A stretch of DNA of 8,514 bases from an uncultured Pseudomonadota bacterium. Its GTDB lineage: Bacteria; Pseudomonadota; Gammaproteobacteria; Burkholderiales; Thiobacillaceae. The stretch lies in the NCBI GenBank assembly GCA_903918705.1, contig CAIXFP010000284.1, forward strand, positions 1 to 8,514. Reading direction: 5' to 3'. How positions within the stretch are numbered: the first letter of the stretch is position 1; every line of letters starts with the position of its first letter. A program made the position numbers and the translations under genes. Shown here in pieces: positions 4,956-8,514 of this stretch. The notes below the pieces were generated by a model that was given only the letters and a program-made list of their open reading frames with translations, was not told where the DNA came from and searched no databases.

Positions 4956-7900
4956 GGCTGGGTTCCTTGCACAGGATTTCCGAACAGTTCGGCGACGGAT
5001 GTCGCCAGGCGGTTGAATTCTTCTTCCACGTCCGTGGCCAGGTGGGCGAGCTCATCCATGTCGCGGCCGGCGCGGATGGCCTCCTCAAGGGCGCCGGCGC
5101 TGCCCTGGAGTGGGCGGACGTGCATGATGCCCGCCGCGCCCTTGAGGGTATGGGCCAGGTGGCGCACGTCTTCGAGGTCGCCCGCGGCCAGTCCCCGCGC
5201 CAGTTTCGGCAGGTCACTACGGTGACCCTCCACCAACTTCTGCAACAGGCCGATGTAGCGATCCAGGTGGCCACGCATGAGCTTGACCACCTTTTCGAGG
5301 TCGATGCCCTCGATCCTGGCGATGCGGGCGAGCAGTTCCTCGTTGCCGGGCCGCTCAGGTGGGGCGGCACGCGGCGCGACGGGCTCCGCGGCGGCGCGTT
5401 GGGGCAGCCAGCGCAGCATCGCCGCGAACAACAGGTCGGGCTGCATGGGCTTGGTCAGAAAATCATTCATGCCGGCGTCGAGGCAAAGTTCACGATCCTC
5501 GCCGAAGGCGTTGGCGGTCATGGCCATGATGGGACGCTCGCCATAGCCCGGCAACTTGCGGATGCGCCGGGTGGCTTCGAGCCCGTCCAATCTGGGCATC
5601 TGCATGTCCATGAGGATCAGGTCGTAGCCGGTGCGGCTGGCCTTGTCCACGGCCTCGATGCCGTCCTCGGCCACGTCCACCCGCCAGCCGATCTCGTCAA
5701 GCAGGGAAAGGGCCACTTCCCGGTTGATGGGGTGGTCCTCCACCAGCAGGATGCGCGCGTCCCGGTGATCGCGCCGCAGGATGGCCTCCGCCTCCGCCGG
5801 CGCATGGGCGGATGGCGATGCGCCGGCATGTCCCGTCTCGCCCAGGATCGCCGGACGCAGACGCGCCAGACAGTCATGCAGGAGCGCCGCCGTCACGGGT
5901 TTCAGGAGGACATCGGCAAACCCCCGGTGGCGCGCGGCATCGGCCACGGCGCCTTCTCCCGAGGCGGTCACCAGGATCACCACGGGCTGGCGCCGCAAGG
6001 GCAGGGAACGCAGTTCGGCGAACGTTTCGAATCCGCCCAACTCCTGCATCAGGTAGTCCATCAGGATCAGATCAAAGGGCTGGCCGTCTCGCTCGGCGGC
6101 GACGACCGCATCCAGGGCCGCGCGGCCCGACCCGGCCAGGGCGGCTTCCAGGCCGACCATGCGCAACATCTGGCTCTGCACCAGGCCGGTGACGTCCACA
6201 TCGTCCACCACCAGGGCACGGCGGCCCCTCAGCTCGGGAATGGCGAGGGCTTCCGCGGGCTGGGCGTGGCGTCCCATTCGAGCCGTCATCCAGAAAGTGC
6301 TGCCCACGTCCGGAGTGCTTTCCGCGCCGGCATCGCCGCCCATGAGTCGGGCCAGCCGGCGGGTGATGGCCAGGCCCAGGCCGGTGCCGCCGAAGCGCCG
6401 GGTGGCGGAACTGTCGGCCTGCTCGAAGGACTGGAACAGCCTGGGCAGATGCTCGGCGGCGATGCCGATGCCGGTATCCGCGACCTCGAAACGGACCAGA
6501 ACGTCCGTACCGGTTTCCGCCACGGCCCGGACGCGCAGGGTGATGGTGCCGCGCTGGGTGAATTTCACCGCGTTGCCGAGATAGTTGAGCAGGGCCTGGC
6601 CCAGACGGGTGGCGTCACCGTTCAGGATGCCCAGGGCCGGATCGCTGTCCAGCACCAGTTCCAGGTGTTTTTCGTGTACCCGGTCGATGACCATGGCGCA
6701 GACCCGGGCCAGCACCGATTCCAAACTGAATGCGTGGATTTCCAGCACCAGCTTGCCGGCCTCGATCTTGGAAATGTCCAGGATGTCGTTGATGACCCCC
6801 AGGAGATGGTCGGCGGATGTGGCGATCTTGCCAAGTTTGTCGAGCTGGTCGGCTTGCAGGGGGCTGCGCCGCAACAAATGGGTGAGACCGATGATGGCGT
6901 TCATCGGGGTACGAATCTCGTGGCTCATGTTGGCCAGGAAGGCGCTCTTGGCCCGGTTGGCGGTTTCGGCCGCTTCCTTGGCGTCCTTCAGGGCGTTCTC
7001 CGCCGCCTTGCGTCCGCTGATGTCCACGATGAAGTCGATGAACCGTCCCGGTTGGCCCGCCGCCCCCGGCAGGTAATGGGCGGTGACTTCGATGGGCAGC
7101 AGGCGCCCCGCCTTGGTCCGCACCTCGAGCTGGACCTGGGATCGAATCTGGGCGCTGAAGTGGTCGCTCGCCTGGCGAAAGCTCTCGGCGTCGAATGCCG
7201 GGGCGAGGTCCGGGATGCTCAGGGCGAGCAGTTCTTCCTCCGTATAGCCCACCAGATCCTGGGCCGCCTTGTTCACCGAGAGGAAACGTCCGCTGCCGGC
7301 TTCCACCCAGACGATGCCGATGCCGACGCTGTCCATGGCGAACTGGGTGTCCAGCAGCTTGCCCAGAGCCGTCTGCAAGTCGGCGGTGCGCTGCCGAACC
7401 AGTTCCTCCAGATGGTGGCGATGGGCATCCAGCTCGGCTTCCGCTTGCTGGGCGGCGGTCACGTCCTCCTGGATCAGGACCACTTCCCGGACCGCGCCCG
7501 CGCTGTCGCGTATCGGGAACATCCGGGACTTGACCATGAGTTTGCCCGTCGCGCCGTGGACTTCCGGCGTCTCCGCCCGGTCGTACTCGACGACGTTCAG
7601 CGGCGGAACCTCGCCGGCGAAAGCCTGCCGGATCGCCGCCATGACCCCCTTGTCGCGCAATTGGTGATCTTCCAGCAGGTTGTATTCCGCCAGGGCCGCG
7701 AAGGGCACGCCCCAGAGCCGCTCCCAGGCCTGGTTGACCTGCAGGGTGCGACCGTCGGGTGCCAGGATCTGGATGGACAATGGCGATTGCTCCACCAGCA
7801 TGCGAAAGCGGGCTTCGGCGTCCAGCAGGCGGGCCTGGCTCAGCTTGCGCTCCGTGATGTCCTGCACCGTGCCGACCACTCGCGCCGGATTGCCGCTGGC

Positions 7901-8514
7901 GTCGTACTCGATCAGCCCGTAATCGGCCACCCAGCGCAGGCCGCCATCCGGCTGGGGGATGCGCAGTTCGGCATGGAAGGGGCGCCCGGTCCGGAGCGCT
8001 TCCTGGAAAGCCGCTTCCACCGGGGCTACGTCCTGGGGATGGATCAAACGGAAAAAATCATCCAGGGTGATGTCGCGGGGTTCGATGCCGCAGAAGCGGA
8101 ACACCTCTTCCGACCAGATCAGCTTTCCCGTTACCAGGTGGTATTCCCACACGCCCATCTGGCCGGCGGACAAGGCCAGGCGCAGACGCGCCTCGTTTTC
8201 CGCGAGGGCCGTTTCCATCTGCTTGCGCTCGCTGATGTCGATCAGCGTGCTCAGCATGCCCACCACGTTGCCGGTCGGATCACTGAGCGGGCGCGAGTTG
8301 TTCAGGACCGACACGAGCCGCCCGTCCTTGCGCCGCAGCCGGTGCTCGTAGTTGATGAGGCGCCCGCCCGAGAGCAGTTGCGCGTGGGCGGGCAGGACCA
8401 CCACGGGGTCCGCGTCGACGTCGGGGATGCGCAGGCTCAGGAGTTCCGCGCGGGAGTAGCCGAGCAGGTCCAGTCCGGCCTGGTTGCTGTCGACGAAGTG
8501 TTTGTCGTTGTCGA
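4952..8514 (-). CDS. Multi-PAS hybrid histidine kinase with two receivers and HPt (5' end beyond right edge)
   Basis: 1186 residues are visible and the frame is still open at the right edge, so the true start is outside; an internal GTG at 8404 interrupts a PAS domain and is not the start. Numbering from that GTG codon, PAS domains lie at about -36 to 60, 72-187, 197-320 and 353-466, with helical linkers at 317-352 and 466-487. HisKA carries His495 in MSHEIRTP (codon 6922-6920). HATPase_c has the N box LLNYLGNAVKF (605-615), DTGIGI (643-648) and FGGTGLGL (671-678). Receiver 1 (about 729-850) has Asp783, receiver 2 (883-1000) has Asp933, and the HPt domain (about 1035-1145) has His1085 in HTLKGAAG (codon 5152-5150). 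The architecture resembles BarA/EvgS-type phosphorelay kinases. No periplasmic or membrane part is visible; the missing N-terminus may hold one. The signal sensed is unknown. It forms an operon with the response regulator through a 4-bp overlap. Confidence 0.95.
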   Translation of the reverse strand, partial: DNDKHFVDSNQAGLDLLGYSRAELLSLRIPDVDADPVVVLPAHAQLLSGGRLINYEHRLRRKDGRLVSVLNNSRPLSDPTGNVVGMLSTLIDISERKQMETALAENEARLRLALSAGQMGVWEYHLVTGKLIWSEEVFRFCGIEPRDITLDDFFRLIHPQDVAPVEAAFQEALRTGRPFHAELRIPQPDGGLRWVADYGLIEYDASGNPARVVGTVQDITERKLSQARLLDAEARFRMLVEQSPLSIQILAPDGRTLQVNQAWERLWGVPFAALAEYNLLEDHQLRDKGVMAAIRQAFAGEVPPLNVVEYDRAETPEVHGATGKLMVKSRMFPIRDSAGAVREVVLIQEDVTAAQQAEAELDAHRHHLEELVRQRTADLQTALGKLLDTQFAMDSVGIGIVWVEAGSGRFLSVNKAAQDLVGYTEEELLALSIPDLAPAFDAESFRQASDHFSAQIRSQVQLEVRTKAGRLLPIEVTAHYLPGAAGQPGRFIDFIVDISGRKAAENALKDAKEAAETANRAKSAFLANMSHEIRTPMNAIIGLTHLLRRSPLQADQLDKLGKIATSADHLLGVINDILDISKIEAGKLVLEIHAFSLESVLARVCAMVIDRVHEKHLELVLDSDPALGILNGDATRLGQALLNYLGNAVKFTQRGTITLRVRAVAETGTDVLVRFEVADTGIGIAAEHLPRLFQSFEQADSSATRRFGGTGLGLAITRRLARLMGGDAGAESTPDVGSTFWMTARMGRHAQPAEALAIPELRGRRALVVDDVDVTGLVQSQMLRMVGLEAALAGSGRAALDAVVAAERDGQPFDLILMDYLMQELGGFETFAELRSLPLRRQPVVILVTASGEGAVADAARHRGFADVLLKPVTAALLHDCLARLRPAILGETGHAGASPSAHAPAEAEAILRRDHRDARILLVEDHPINREVALSLLDEIGWRVDVAEDGIEAVDKASRTGYDLILMDMQMPRLDGLEATRRIRKLPGYGERPIMAMTANAFGEDRELCLDAGMNDFLTKPMQPDLLFAAMLRWLPQRAAAEPVAPRAAPPERPGNEELLARIARIEGIDLEKVVKLMRGHLDRYIGLLQKLVEGHRSDLPKLARGLAAGDLEDVRHLAHTLKGAAGIMHVRPLQGSAGALEEAIRAGRDMDELAHLATDVEEEFNRLATSVAELFGNPVQGTQP

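Noticed and set aside
6585..7076. 163-aa + strand frame inside the kinase gene, with several other long antisense frames
   Set aside because: They mirror HisKA/PAS coding on the other strand and have the Arg/Ser-rich bias of antisense readings in GC-rich genes.
8402..8404. GTG as the start codon of the hybrid kinase
   Set aside because: The frame continues upstream to the window edge with clear PAS sequence (LDLLGYSRAELLSL), so the true start lies outside.

Overview
The window is a GC-rich stretch of Gram-negative chromosome. The protein types point to a betaproteobacterium of the Rhodocyclales/Nitrosomonadales sort: a small c551-type periplasmic cytochrome c, an outer-membrane beta-barrel protein, a PEP-CTERM exported protein behind a sigma-54 promoter, REP-like ATTCCC-N8-GGGAAT repeats, and a large PAS-rich hybrid kinase. 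This placement is an inference from protein character, not from a phylogenetic marker. No rRNA, tRNA, CRISPR array, insertion sequence or phage gene was seen.

Layout. Positions 1-293 (-) hold the N-terminal part of serine hydroxymethyltransferase (glyA), which runs off the left edge. A paired-hairpin repeat of dRS3/REP type lies at 405-502. On the + strand follow an RluA-type pseudouridine synthase (551-1198), a cytochrome c551-like protein (1338-1643) closed by a clear intrinsic terminator, and an outer-membrane beta-barrel protein (1794-2354) that carries an eight-G tract early in the gene. A 356-bp intergenic region (2355-2710) then carries a compact regulatory block: a TGTCGG/CCGACA inverted repeat, an AT-rich spacer with TTGCATTA repeats, a near-consensus sigma-54 promoter and a 5'-UTR hairpin. 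It drives a PEP-CTERM protein (2711-3745) with a degenerate HExxE metzincin-like motif.

From 3783 to the right edge the - strand holds a two-gene signalling operon in transcription order. First is a multi-PAS hybrid histidine kinase with two receivers and an HPt domain (5' end outside the window). Overlapping it by 4 bp (ATGA) is a response regulator whose output region is not a recognised DNA-binding or cyclic-di-GMP domain. Together they form a complete His-Asp-His-Asp phosphorelay.

The parts most worth attention are the sigma-54/inverted-repeat control region with its HExxE PEP-CTERM product, and the response regulator with an unrecognised output. Nothing seen here establishes a wholly new system. 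Exosortase, PrsK/PrsR and exopolysaccharide genes, the usual partners of a PEP-CTERM protein, are not in the window.
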